From Posidonia oceanica (taxonomy: Eukaryota > Streptophyta > Magnoliopsida > Alismatales > Posidoniaceae): a stretch of DNA of 64,000 nucleotides. A program made the position numbers and the translations under genes. Location of the stretch: contig JAZBRS010000026.1 of the NCBI GenBank assembly GCA_037176725.1, positions 154,205,501-154,269,500 on the forward strand, in the 5' to 3' direction. Positions 42,103 to 53,818 of this stretch are shown piece after piece. How positions within the stretch are numbered: position 1 is the first letter of the stretch; the number at the start of each line of letters is the position of its first letter. Below the pieces are notes generated by a model. That model searched no databases, was not told the origin of the DNA, and saw only the letters and a program-made list of their open reading frames with translations.

Positions 42103-45100
42103 CTAAGAGAGCGCAGCCTCTGACGCCATAGGGTCTTGCCACGAGAGCTGCTGCGGGTCGTCAGGAGAATGCGGAGCGGACTGGGCCAACTGCATTCCTG
42201 AAGATGATGCTGAGGGAGCGGGCTGGGCCATGCTGCCGACTGAGTTGATGGACTGCCCCTCCAGAGATGGGGGCAGTGGCACTGATGTTGCAGTGACCGC
42301 TGGTAGCATGCTTGGTTCTGCCAAGAGGAGTGTTTCTGACTCCTGCACTGCTGCTGACTGTTCTTGAGAAGCTGGTGTGGCTGGAAAAGGATGAGAACTT
42401 GCTTTTGCCACAGGGCCTGCTGAACTGCCTGCTGTTTCTGCCAGAGGGAGAGCTAAATAAATTGACTGTGGGGCCTCTGCTCTGACCACTGTTTCTGCTG
42501 AACTGATTGGGACTGCCTCTGTTGCATCAGACTGCTCCTCATCCGAGTAGTAGTCCTCAACACACACCCAATCCTCTGTCGGCGCTGCGGCTTGGTAGTC
42601 AGTTGATCCCAGAATTCCTGCACTGGTAAAGTTAGTGAGGTCTCTGGGAATGGCTGGTGCACGATCCTTGAGCTGGAAGCAGTGATCTTCGTCGAGCTTT
42701 GGTTCGTAGCCGAGACCTTCAGACTTCCTTCGCTCCACTGCTATGATCGGCTCCGCGATCCCTTGGCCGTGACGCCCGAGTGGCGTACCCTTTGTGTAAC
42801 CCCACCTGTGACATACATTCTCGACCATTCGAAAGGGGTTACTGTGCACGGCCAAAGAGTTGACACGTTCAAGATCAGGGACGAAGTTAACTGGCTCACA
42901 CCGGTTAACGCGATAGAGGGCTTCAGAAGTCTCAGGGTCAAATGGGATGGATTGCGAAGACACGGGAGAAACCGCTTCAATCCGCTCCTTCTCAAAGTTT
43001 TCCGCCATGACGACAATGACATCATCGCCACGACGGTACTTTATCATTCGATGGAGGGTCGAAGGAAGGACCTGATGCTTGTGAAGCCAAGGGCGCCCAA
43101 GCAGAAGATTGAAGTTAGGCTTCAAGTCGACGACATAGAATTCTACGTCGAAGACGACCGGGCCGATAGCCAGAGGGATAATCAGAATCCCTAGAGCGTC
43201 ATGGTGAGTGTTGTCAAAAGCAGTCATTCCCTTCACGGCTGGCGTGATATCCTCGGCTTTGAATCCGAGCTTGGTTGCTGTACGCAAGGGGCAGACGTTA
43301 AGGCCTGACCCGTTATCAACCAGTGTTAGGGGAATGCGAAAGTTTTTGAACTGCACCGTGATGAATAGGGGCTGGTTGTGATTAATCCCTGCCGGAGGCA
43401 GCTCATCACTCGTAAAAGAGATGACCTGGGGCTCCGCGATTAACCCAACCATGCTCTCCAAGGCAGAAGGCTCAATGGACTGGGACACACGAGCAGCCTG
43501 GAACACACGAAGAAAAGCCTCGCGATGTTCGGCAGAAGTGTGGATCAAATCCCAGATGGAGATGTCGGCTTTAACCTTCTTAAGCTGGGAGGTTAGGTCT
43601 GCTCTAGGTTGGTCTCTCCTAGCAGCTGGAGGGGTGATTCTAGCAGGTTCTACAGGGGTAGTGGCAGGAAGCTGGGTTACTACAGGCCGGCTAGGGGCTT
43701 GGCTAACTACAGGCTGATCTGGGGCTGGATTTGCTAAGGGTTGGCCTGAGGGTGGGGGTATAACAGGTCTAGGATGAGTTGGCCTAGTTGCCGGTGCTGG
43801 GGGCCTGTAAATCCTCCCCGATCGCGTTACTTCCGCGCACATTTCTGTGGCGTAGCTGTAAGGGACGCGATGGGTGTCCAGGGTCAAGTTAATGACGACT
43901 GGAGCATGTGCTGCGAGCACAGGAGGGGTTACAGGGGGACCTACAGGATACTGAGGTCTGTCTAAGGGATATGGTTGTTGGGGTGGGAAGGCTGGGGCAG
44001 GTTGAGGTCTGCCTAGAAGGTGTGGTTGAGGTTGCCCTAGAAGGTGAATGGGAGAACTAGGCTGGGCTCTGGCTAAAAGGTGTACGGGAGATTGAGCCTG
44101 AGGGAGCACGGTGGGAGACGCACGAGGGCGCTCCGGCCTGGCACGCGGTCGGATCAAATGGATTCCCGACTCGGAGCCGGCAACTGCCGCCAAATAGAGA
44201 CTGACTGGGAAAGGCTCAGAGAGGTCAGAGATAAGATCAGAAGGGTCTACTACAGAGGTAGCGGGCCCAGAGGGAAAGACAGAGTGGACGCCTGAGGTTC
44301 CCGCCCTTCCCGGATAAGAGTGCTCCGGTAAAGGTTGGCGGACGATGCCAGAATGCGGGGGAACAGCTGGAGATGCAGATGCATGGGTGCGTGCTTGAGT
44401 GGAAGCCTCATGCGTGTCGATCACAATCGTTCCCGATTCGATCAAGTCCTGAATTGCGTTCCGCAGGGAGAAGCAATTATCCGTCGAATGCCCGACGCTT
44501 CGATGGAAATTGCAGAAGAGGTCCGGCCTAAACCAATGCGGCAGAGGGCTTGGCGGCGGACGAACCTCCGGGAACTTCAGGAGCGATGCCACCTTTGGCA
44601 AGATGACCGTGAGTGGTTCCACCAGTGGGGTGAAATTCCGCCTCTCAGTGGGTGGTCTTCTTTGCCTTGGGTACGGGCCTTGCTGAACCGGTGCGGCAGG
44701 ATAGACCGGTCTAGCGGTGGTTGTGATGTGCGGTGTGTGCGGGATCCTAGGTGCAGGAGCGTACACCACCTGAGCTGGGGCAGGCCACGACGGCAAGCGA
44801 ACAGGCACAGCAGGAGAATCGACGAATGCAACAGCGGGTTTCGGCGAGTCCTTCCTCTTCGGGCGGTTGTTGTTGCTGCCGCTGTTGTTGTTGTTGGAGG
44901 TGCTGCTGTTGGCACTGTTGCTGCTTATCACTGCCTGCTTAGCGAACGCAGAGAGAGCTGGGAAGTTGCCACTCCGCAAAGAACTCTCCACGCGCGCTCC
45001 AGCTCTGATGAGTGCTGCAAAAGTAGTGACTGGTTGAATGCTAAGCAGAGCTCCGAGAGACGGCTGCGCCCCTTTGATAACGATCTCGATAGATTCCTCG

Positions 45101-46683
45101 TCAGAGGGTCTATCTCGAACCTGAGAGGCAAGGGCGCGCCAGCGGCCGACGTACTCCCCGAACGGCTCGCCAGAGTTCTGCTTGATGGCGATCAAGTCCG
45201 CCCTCTTTGGGACAAGATCGAGGTTGAAGGAGTATTGTTCCAGGAACGCCTGACTGAGGTCGTTCCAAGTCTTGATGGCTGACATATCGAGTGATGTGAA
45301 CCACTTGAGCGCCGGCCCGGTCAAACTCTTCTGGAACAAGCGGATCAGCAACCTCTCGTCAGCCTGAAGCTGAGCGAGATCACCGCAATACGCCTTCAGG
45401 TGTGCTACAGGGCAGCCCCTACCATTATACTTCCCGAAGTCCGGGATTTTGAACTTCGGAGGGAGCACCGCCTCTGGAAAGCAACAGAGGTCTCGGAATT
45501 GGTAGGTCTGGTGCTCAGTACCCTGCACTAGTCGTAGTGCCTTCTCCAAGACGTCCATCCGGTTGTTGATGGGGTCTGGAATTGCTGCTGTAGGAGAGGG
45601 ATCAGCAGGGGTAGCGAGCACATACGCCGAATGGGTCGCACCTAAGTGCTCCTCCGGATCTACCATAGCGTCGCCTGGTGGAGCAACGGGATGGCCGGCG
45701 TATCCGTGCTGGGGGATAGTGTATGCAGGAGTGTATGCAGGATGTTGGACTTGAGGGAGAGGAGAAGAATAAATGCCATGCTGTGCTGGGACAGGGGTAG
45801 GATGGCGGAGCACCAGTTGCTGTACAGGCGGGGTGCCAGACAGCGAGCCAGTGAGGTACTGGGCTCCAGCCGACCCAAAGGGTTGACCACCAGAAGAAAG
45901 TGGAGCATGCTGTGCCAAGTGTTGTGCAGGAGGCGGTAAACGAGCCCCCATCGTCGGAACCGTGAGCAGTTGCGACGATGGTCGAGGCGGAGGTGTAGAG
46001 GTCGATGCAAGGAATGCAGGAACTGGCCTCGGAGGAACCTCAGGGACGACAGAGACAGAAGGAGGACGAACTGACAGAGCCATGCCCTGCAGTCTCTGGG
46101 CAAGCTCCATCAGGTGCTGGTACTGCGCCTCGGGCGTCTCGCCAGTGGGGACGCTGAAGTGCAGTGCCGGCGGTGGCTGAGAAGCAAGAGGCACGGACAC
46201 AGATGGTCCGGGAAGGAGGGGATCTACAGAAAAAGTCGCAGCAACGGTGGAAGGGATGTCGAAAGCGACGTATCCCTGGGACGGAGGGGGCAGTGGCGTC
46301 TCCGGAGCGCGAGTAACGGCCGTCAAGATAGACTCGGCGACCGGATCCGGAGGAAGGGAGGCTTGCCACTGTCCCGGGGTGTACTGAGAACCTAGAGACG
46401 TCAGAGGAGGAAACCCTGGCGTCGGAGGGGGAACAAGTGGGACAGAAAGAGCAACCGGGGGGGCCAGAATGGAAACACCCTCCGTGACAGGAGTAAAAGA
46501 AGGCTCACTAACGTACTGGGCCATTGCTGACCTAGAGCGTGTGAGAACTGGGCTGCGACGGGTATTCAAGCGATGCTTCCTAAGAGGAGCTATCGTCGCA
46601 AGTGCGGATAGCTCGGAAGGGGAATGGTCGCGAACTAAGTCGCAAAAGGGGGTCAACGAGGGTCGGTACTCAAGCTCTGGCAA
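42103..46683 (-). CDS. Tat-2 Gag-protease polyprotein
   Basis: A 1526-codon open frame. It has no ATG at its upstream end; the first in-frame ATG is codon 54 (46524), unless a spliced leader or a non-AUG start is used. GGTAAGC at about 46695 could be a splice donor. Residues 1-370 are Pro/Ser/Gln-rich. The retrotransposon Gag domain is about 405-570 (GPALKWFTSLD, then FLEQYSFN). A CX2HX4HX4C knuckle (C724 to C737, CNFHRSVGHSTDNC) is the Tat form. Aspartic protease follows at about 1085-1230 with active site VDNGSGLNVCP (Asp1123) and FNLLLGRPWLH. A G-patch-like segment at 1286-1330 (RWGYTKGTPLGRHGQGI, GLGYEP) comes next. The frame ends at UAG. Confidence 0.9.
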   Translation of the reverse strand: MPELEYRPSLTPFCDLVRDHSPSELSALATIAPLRKHRLNTRRSPVLTRSRSAMAQYVSEPSFTPVTEGVSILAPPVALSVPLVPPPTPGFPPLTSLGSQYTPGQWQASLPPDPVAESILTAVTRAPETPLPPPSQGYVAFDIPSTVAATFSVDPLLPGPSVSVPLASQPPPALHFSVPTGETPEAQYQHLMELAQRLQGMALSVRPPSVSVVPEVPPRPVPAFLASTSTPPPRPSSQLLTVPTMGARLPPPAQHLAQHAPLSSGGQPFGSAGAQYLTGSLSGTPPVQQLVLRHPTPVPAQHGIYSSPLPQVQHPAYTPAYTIPQHGYAGHPVAPPGDAMVDPEEHLGATHSAYVLATPADPSPTAAIPDPINNRMDVLEKALRLVQGTEHQTYQFRDLCCFPEAVLPPKFKIPDFGKYNGRGCPVAHLKAYCGDLAQLQADERLLIRLFQKSLTGPALKWFTSLDMSAIKTWNDLSQAFLEQYSFNLDLVPKRADLIAIKQNSGEPFGEYVGRWRALASQVRDRPSDEESIEIVIKGAQPSLGALLSIQPVTTFAALIRAGARVESSLRSGNFPALSAFAKQAVISSNSANSSTSNNNNSGSNNNRPKRKDSPKPAVAFVDSPAVPVRLPSWPAPAQVVYAPAPRIPHTPHITTTARPVYPAAPVQQGPYPRQRRPPTERRNFTPLVEPLTVILPKVASLLKFPEVRPPPSPLPHWFRPDLFCNFHRSVGHSTDNCFSLRNAIQDLIESGTIVIDTHEASTQARTHASASPAVPPHSGIVRQPLPEHSYPGRAGTSGVHSVFPSGPATSVVDPSDLISDLSEPFPVSLYLAAVAGSESGIHLIRPRARPERPRASPTVLPQAQSPVHLLARAQPSSPIHLLGQPQPHLLGRPQPAPAFPPQQPYPLDRPQYPVGPPVTPPVLAAHAPVVINLTLDTHRVPYSYATEMCAEVTRSGRIYRPPAPATRPTHPRPVIPPPSGQPLANPAPDQPVVSQAPSRPVVTQLPATTPVEPARITPPAARRDQPRADLTSQLKKVKADISIWDLIHTSAEHREAFLRVFQAARVSQSIEPSALESMVGLIAEPQVISFTSDELPPAGINHNQPLFITVQFKNFRIPLTLVDNGSGLNVCPLRTATKLGFKAEDITPAVKGMTAFDNTHHDALGILIIPLAIGPVVFDVEFYVVDLKPNFNLLLGRPWLHKHQVLPSTLHRMIKYRRGDDVIVVMAENFEKERIEAVSPVSSQSIPFDPETSEALYRVNRCEPVNFVPDLERVNSLAVHSNPFRMVENVCHRWGYTKGTPLGRHGQGIAEPIIAVERRKSEGLGYEPKLDEDHCFQLKDRAPAIPRDLTNFTSAGILGSTDYQAAAPTEDWVCVEDYYSDEEQSDATEAVPISSAETVVRAEAPQSIYLALPLAETAGSSAGPVAKASSHPFPATPASQEQSAAVQESETLLLAEPSMLPAVTATSVPLPPSLEGQSINSVGSMAQPAPSASSSGMQLAQSAPHSPDDPQQLSWQDPMASEAALS

Positions 46684-47834
46684 AGGGAACTCGCTTACCG
46701 ATCATGCTGACACAACAGAAGGAAATTGGGGTTAGAAACTAGAGGATGAATGCAAATGAGTTAGTTAAGTGGCGTGAATGATATGCATGCTTTCTAGTAT
46801 GCCCCCCTTACCTAACTAGTGTTTCCTAGCAAGGCTGTCTACTCCGGGTATCCCTGGATGTACGGGTCACCGACTCAGGTCAGAAAAAGTAGGTCCCCTG
46901 TCTAACTCCCGGCCCAAAGCTCAGGCAATGACAGGGTGGTGCGTTAGTGGCCTCTACCCCGCCAAAGCGTGGGTGGTACCCTCTACTAACACCGACACGA
47001 CCCCCGGACAAGGAGGGGACGGACCGACCAACTTATGCCACGCCCAAAGCAGTGGAACAAGAGGCCGGAATCGTCCTTCGCAGACTAGTAGGTGGACTCA
47101 GAGGAGAAGAATGCATGCCCTATATGATGCTTATGCAAATGATTAGAGTTTTTTATCTTGCACATTTTATTAACCAAAAAGGGAGTGAAGGATTGTTTGT
47201 AGTCTCTAGTTGCCCCTAGAAGCTCTTTTTACTTGCATTTTTTAGTTAACCATGGGGGAAGCAGACAGGTCTGTACTATCCTAAGCATGGCATGTGCAAA
47301 AGGGAAGAAAATCAATCCAAATGGCAAGCAACCATCATACAACACAACAAAAGGCATGTCCATGGCATGTGCGAGTGTTTGTGAATATGATGGTGAAAAA
47401 GAAGCATTCATCAAGTCAAAAGGCATGTAAGCATAGTATGTGCATGTGTAGTGGCATAGCAAGGGTGTAAAAGAAGCATTCAACATCCAAAAAGCATGTA
47501 TTTTAGCCAAACAAAGTATGTAGACATGCAATGTGCAAGAATTAAAGCAATAATAAGCAAGTAAGGCAAAACAAGGTAAAAGTAAGCAGACTGTAAAAGA
47601 AATAGGAGTATAAGCAAGACAATAAGTAAATAAACAAACAAATAAGCGAAGCCAGGTAAAAGAAAGCGCAAACCGAGGCGAAAGAGGTGCAAAACCCAAG
47701 CAAAGTAGCCACGAAGCGACTTGCTAGGAGTTTGCACAGAAAGGCGAGCAAAACAGGCAAAGAAGGCACACAAGGTAGACAAAACTACAAAACAAGCGAG
47801 CGAAAAGCCGAGAACGAAAGCCGGAGTCTAGTCT
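46684..47834 (-). other. Tat-2 leader (5' UTR)
   Basis: The sequence is untranslated between the PBS and gag. The part nearest the PBS (47520-47834) is AAGCAAG-rich and matches 1-585. It includes a copy of the degenerate PBS-like foldback around 47706-47735. Overlapping frames on the minus strand (47229-47782) are simple-sequence products. No gene is seen. Confidence 0.75.
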
Positions 47835-47854
47835 AATCCCCAGCAGAGTCGCCA
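47835..47854 (-). other. Primer-binding site of Tat-2
   Basis: The minus strand reads TGGCGACTCTGCTGGGGATT, one base from the LTR end at 47856. It is identical in its first 19 bases to the Tat-1 site and similar to the complement of a plant tRNA-Arg 3' end. Confidence 0.85.
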
Positions 47855-47855
47855 C

Positions 47856-50800
47856 TGTAGCGATCCCGATCGGAACCAGGCTCGCTATTTAGCGGCGATT
47901 GAGATCCGAGGAAGAGGCTCAACTCGAAAAACACTTAAAATCGAGGAGAAAAAGGAAAAGATAAGACAAATCAGAGTCGCCACCACGTCTATTAACGGAA
48001 GACGAGGAAAACCGGGGTAATGCGTGAATTAACGCGCAAAACCGAGCAATAAATGCAAAGCAAAGCAATGCAAAGGGAAACAAATGCAAACAAATGCAAA
48101 TGAGATGACTCTAGCCTAGGATAAGGGCAGTACGGTCATTGCGGGCCAAAAGACAGGGTAAGGACTCCTGTTACGTGCGGGGAAGGTATTAGGCACCCCC
48201 GACACGCCCGAAAATCGGTCTTTCTAGGCTTACGCTCGCATACGCAGAAAGATGCAGGATTGAATGCCTATGTGCCTATGAATGCCTAAATGAATGCTCA
48301 AGGAGTGCTCTAAGTGGGAAGAAACAATGCAAGGAAGTAAACGTGCTCTCTAAGCGCTCAGCTACGCTGTCTGTGTTCCGAACTAGGCGAAACCTAGCTC
48401 GTGAGAACTCCAGGCAGTAAGCATCACAGCCCTATATGCAAATGCAAGCGAGAAAACAAAACAGCGTGAAAACCATGCAATGGGATCGACATGCAAGAGA
48501 AAACGGCGCGAAACATGCAAAACGAGGCGGGAAGCGAACAACGCACGCAAAACGATGCAAAAGAGCGAAACCGTCACGCAAAACGAGCGGAAAACAAGGC
48601 AGCGCGCAAAACGAGACAAGAGAGCAAGAAGGTACGCAAAACAGGATGAGAAAACAGAATGGTACGCAAAACGGGGCGAAAGAATAAAACCGACACGCAA
48701 AACGATCGAGAAGGCAAGACAGTGCAAAACGAGACAAGAAAACAGATGGGCACGCAAAACGGAGCGAAAACGAGGGCGGGCACACGGAACGGTGCCAAAA
48801 CAGCGAAGCAAAAATCTCGAAAAAGCCATGCAAATGCAAGAATGCAGAAAGAGATTAAAAAGGGTCAAAGGGGAGGCAAGACAACGTGTGAATAAGAACA
48901 AACGCTGTTTAGGACCACTCAGAGTAGGTGTGAAGACCTACTGAGGGAGAAGGGGCAAATGGAGGGATTACCACCTCTTTGCGACTGTTTCCCACTAAAC
49001 CGTTCCACGGTGTGTCTCGCATGCTGCCCAAAGCTCGCGATGCGATCGGATCGTGGAAAAAGGGGAAGAAAGTCACATAAAGTGGCAAATCCAGGGAGAA
49101 CGCAACACGAAACACACAGGGAAACGCGAAACGAGGATTTGAATAGACAAGCAGAAAGAGGAAGTCCTATTCTACATGCTCAAAGAGACAGAAAGCGAAA
49201 ACAGGGAAAACTGTGCAAATGCCATGCAAATGAATGCAATGCAGGGGTTCAGGAGGACATACCAGGAAATCCGGGAGCCTGATCTGAAATCTGTCTGGTC
49301 TATGCTGAAGAGCGCTTCGCTGCGGTCGCTTGGGCAGCTCACTTGAGAAGATCCAACGGCCGGATTGGAAGATATCGCAGCTCCAAGGCAGAAGGGCCAG
49401 AACAGGAGAGAAGAACAGATCTAGGTGTTCAGGAGGTCCTAGGGATGTGCAAAAGGGTCCTCCCAAGTGAAAGGGAGCTAGGAGTGCTTAGTGTGTGCAA
49501 AGGGGATGCTGAAATGCAAGACTAAATGGATGCAGAATGCATGCAAAAGCAAGAAAAAGTAAAGAAAAGAAGCTGGGAAAAAACTAGGATTTCAGAAAAT
49601 ATTTTGAAAAAGAAGAGGGGCTAAAAAAATGCAAATTTCCCAGAAAACAGGGTTCCACAGGAGAGGATTTTGAAAACAGGGGAAGACAAGGGTCTATTTG
49701 GCAAAAAACTAGGCTCAGAAAGGTGTTTTGAAAAGAAGGTATGCTTTGAAAGAGATTTTGAAATCAAAAGGGGTCGGAGTGCAATTTTGAAAAAATCTAG
49801 GGTCTAAGATGCAAATTTTCCAGAAAACAAGGCCCTGGGGGGTCTGGGGGTACTAGTGGAAGGTCTGTATGAAATTTGGTAGGCATAGGGGCTAAAATGC
49901 AACCTAGGGGCAAAATGGTCTTTTCACATGATTTTTAAAGCATGCAGGGACCTAAGTGTGGTTTTGAAATCATGCAGGGGTTGAAAATGCAATTTAGTAT
50001 GGAAAATATGCTCTGAAAATCAAATGACAGGACCACAGTGCAATTTCTGGAAAATATGGGGTTAAAAATGCAATGCAGTAAGTTAAAATGCATGCAGCAC
50101 AGTTACTGTCCATTTAAAATGGACCTAACTGCAAATATGATAAAGTAGAGGGGCAAATATGCAATGCATCAACCAAAAATAAAAATCAGAACCTAAGTTT
50201 CTACAGTGCATGTACTTAAATGCAAAAACAGAAAAATGCAGGGACTTGGAATGCAATGCAGTATGCAAAAATAAAAAATAATCCTAAGTTCTAACAGTGC
50301 ATGGGACTTAAATGCAAAAATAAAAACATGCAAGGGGCCAGGATGCAATGCAGTATGGTAAAATATAAGTAAATAAATGAACTGATTAAGTGCAGGACTT
50401 AAGTGCAAAAACTGAAAACAGGAGGACTAAACTACAAAATATTAAAGCAGCACAACACAGTAGATGGATCAACTTGTAAATACTGAAAAACATAAACAGA
50501 TCGTGCAATTTAGCAAAGTATTTAATTAAAAACCAAGCAGAATAAATGAAATAAGGACTGGAATGCAAAAATGAGGAAACTTAGGACAGACATGCAATAT
50601 TCACCCTAAAACTATATAAACTGAAAAATAAGTAAACAGTGTTGATCGTCGACGGCGACGAGCACTGTAGCACGAAGCTTCCAGAGCTCGTGCCGTCGAC
50701 AGGGGAGGCTGAGGATGCGCGGGAAGGCGGAGAGCGACGTCGGCGATCGTCCGGAGCTCTGGGGGTTGACTGGAGCTCGCTCTGCTGGTCGGAGTGCCCG

Positions 50801-53800
50801 GAGGAAAAGCAGCCGGCGCCGGGGAAGGAGGACTGTCCGGCGAGCTGAAGACAGAGCAGGAGGTCCGGAAAGCCTATTCTAAAGGCTGGGGAAGCAAGAG
50901 AAGAAGGAGAGGAAGCTAGGGGAAGCAGTGATTACCTTTTCCCGCGCCTGAGTCGTTCCCCCGACGTCAGTGACTTCAGCTGTCGCCAGTGGAGGCCGTC
51001 TGGTTGATGCAGACGTTGCCGGCTGCTCGCGGAGGTTGGAATCACTTCAGAACGTCCCTCCGGTGCTTCCTGATCGACCGGACCGAAGTTCTGAAGCTCA
51101 GGTAACGTTTTGGCTTTTCTGGGTTCAGAGGATGCTGCCGGAGGTCGAGGGAGGTGTCCGCTGCTCGTCGGCTTGGATGGAGCGTTCTGGGAGATTGCTG
51201 GAGGTGCGGGGAGTGGTTCTGGGTGGTTGAATTGTTTTTTGGGAGGCTGTAGGTGGAGATTGGAAGTCGGCTGGTTTTCTGATCAGTGAGTGGCGTAAGT
51301 GTTTGTGGTGGAGTTTGGAAGCTGTGGTGAGCGGTTGGGTTCGAGGCCGGGGGCTTTAGAAAGGTGGAGGCCTGGTGAGTGACTGGGTGAAGTTTGGGGG
51401 GGAGTTGCGGGCTGGAGTGATGGGAATTGTGAGAGAATGGAGCTGGGTTGCAGGTCTGGTGATCAGGGTGTCTCTGGGTGGTTTTAGGTGGTTTCAGTGG
51501 GGTGGAATGGCTGGGAAATGCTGGAGGAAGAAGGCCAAGTGTTGGGTGAGATTGGGGAAGCAATGGGGAGAAGTGTGGAGGCTTGGAGTGGTATTGGGGG
51601 ATTGGAAAAGAAAGAAGGATGCTTTGCTGATATTTTCAGAGAAGAAAAGAAGAGGACTGGATAGGGGGATCGGGCTCTGATGAGGGCTTCTCTCCGGGAT
51701 GCCCAGAACTCACAAACACTCTCTTTTCCTCTCTCTTTTCACTCCGGAATTGGAAGAAGATCAGGGGAGATGGAAGATCGCACAGAAAGGAAGGAAAATT
51801 CGGATTTTGGTCTCTGGTTTGCTCTCCACTCTCTGGTTTGCTGGTGGTCTCTCGTTGCTTGCTTGCTCACTGACGGTTTTCTGATGATGATACCGTTGAA
51901 GGAAAGGACGGGAGGCTTATATCTGGGGAGGGGAGGCTACTGGCGCGCTGGGAGTTTTTGAAATCCACCGGCGGCCACTGCAGCAGAGAAGACCGGTGTC
52001 GGCCGACTCCGGAAAAACCGCTGAGACGAGGGAGAGGCGGCGAGCTGCTGTAGATTGACACGATGGAGGACTCAAATTCGAATGAAGGAGGGAATCCTGT
52101 TGCCACAGCTTCGCGGGAGAATCGACCGGAGAAAAAACACAGAGGAAGATTGAGGAAGAAGAAGGGTGGGGAAGGCCGGACTATGGGCCGAGAAAAAAAC
52201 GAAGAAATAAAAGAAAAAAGGAAACGGGCTGGATTGAGCCCAGTAAAGAAAAGAAAGAATAAAAAAGAAAAGTAAGAAAGAAGGAGAGGGTGGAATGGGG
52301 AAATAAGATAGGTAAAAATAAACTAAAAATAAATAAAAATATTAGAAGAGTTGTGCTGTAGATTAGGATTTTAATTAAGATTTTTAATGGTTATTTTGAG
52401 TTGATTAATGTGTTTTGGGCTTGATTAGGGTTTTAGGGCTTTGGTTTTGTTCTTAATTGGTTTTCACTTGATTAAATGTTTGTTAAACCTTTTTTAAATT
52501 GTTTTAAAAATTGTATTTCCCTTGTTGGACACTTAGGATATTAATTAGGATTTTTTTAGGATTTAATTTCGTATTAATCAGGGTTGGTTTTAGGTTTTTA
52601 AGTTTTGGTCTTCTTAGGTTTTTTTTTTTTTCTTTTCTAAGTCTTTTAAGTTATGTTTTGATTTTTATTTATTGGTTTTTTCTTGAAGTTTTTAGTTGAA
52701 TTTTTCTGGTTTGATAGGATGTTTTTTAAGTCTTTCAGATGTGTTTTTCTCTTCTTTTTTAATTAAGTTTTTAACTTGTTTTTCTTATGTTTGTTAGGTT
52801 AAGTCTTTTGCCTTTCTTAATTACTTGTTCTAGTATTTGATTTTTTAATTTTTCTTTTTGGGTTTGTTTTTTAATTCCTCTGATGGGTTTTTACCTTTGG
52901 TGGATTTGGATTTTATTTTAGCTTTTTCCTTGATTTTTCAGTGTTTTCTTTTGATTTGTTTTGCATTTTTTAGTTTGCATGCTTGGTTTTCTTTTTAGCT
53001 GGCTTAAGTTAAGTTTAAGTTGTTAATTGCTTGTTTAACATTTTTAATTGTTTTTTCTTAGTGCACTGATCTGTTTGTTTTATGTTTTGAGATTTTACAG
53101 ATTTTTATGGGTTTTTGTGGATTTTTGCAAAAGGGAGAAAAGGAAAAGAGAAGGAGGGAAGAAATGGAATAAAAAGGGGAATAAAAGGAAAAAGGATAGA
53201 TTGGAGGAAAACGATTTTTAAAAATTCAGAAAAAGTGTTAAAAATAAAGTAAAACCAGGATAAGATAGAGGAAGGGTAGAAGCACAGAGGGGGCCCACAG
53301 CCAGACCCAAAAAAGGATGAGAAGGGGGGAAAAAGGGAGATGATAATCAGGAGAGAGAGAGGAGAGAGAAAACGATAATCCCGGAGAGAGAAAAGGATAA
53401 TTTGAGTGAATGGAGGTCTTAATGGTCTTGGAATGGGGTGAAAATTGGTGGGTGGGTAGTCTAGGTTTTGAAGTCTTGGGTCTGAAATTTTGGTTTGATT
53501 TTAAGGAGGTTTTGGAGGGGTTTCAAGGTGTAGAAAAAGGACAGTTTCACCTAAGTTTTCTAGGGTTTTTGGGAATGGGTCAGGCTTGGAAATTCCTAGG
53601 TTTTTGGGTAGGTTTGTTGAGTGGATAGTGGTGGGTTTTCCTATGAATTTTGGTTAGGTTTTGAGGTTGGGAAGGGGGGTAGAGGTTTAGGCCAAAATGG
53701 GCTGATTTTGAAGGGTTGAGAGGAGGGTTAGGGTTAGGGTTTGGTTGGGGTTTGATCCAGCAATCACCAAGAGGGCTTCAAGGGTCCAAGCCTGCCAAGA

Positions 53801-53813
53801 TGGGGTGTCAACA
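47856..53813 (-). repeat. 5' LTR of Tat-2 (5958 bp)
   Basis: It has TG/CA ends and is collinear with the LTR at 26109-32069. By eye there are about 35 differences, mostly C/T or G/A changes plus a few 1-base indels. It carries the promoter that would drive leftward transcription of the element. I could not place a TATA box with confidence. Confidence 0.95.
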
Positions 53814-53818
53814 CCTGC
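53814..53818. repeat. Target site duplication CCTGC (Tat-2, right)
   Basis: Direct repeat of 26104-26108, right after the LTR end CAACA. Confidence 0.95.

Larger units (their letters stand above)
26109..53813 (-). mobile_element. Complete 27.7 kb Tat/Ogre-like Ty3-gypsy element (Tat-2)
   Basis: Two LTRs of 5961 and 5958 bp, 5-bp target duplications, a tRNA-Arg-like PBS and a polypurine tract define a full insertion. The coding order on the minus strand is Gag, protease, G-patch-like motif, RT, RNase H, second RNase H and integrase, then a separate ORF. Two RNase H domains, very long LTRs and an extra ORF place it in the Tat/Ogre branch of non-chromodomain gypsy elements. By eye the LTRs differ at some 35 sites in about 5960 bp, so the insertion is recent. 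Two in-frame UAG codons and a late frameshift suggest it now depends on other copies. Confidence 0.93.

Noticed and set aside
44335..45282. 315-codon plus-strand frame antisense to gag
   Set aside because: It is a shadow of the gag-protease frame; the Cys/Trp-rich region mirrors the Asn/Ser repeats on the coding strand.
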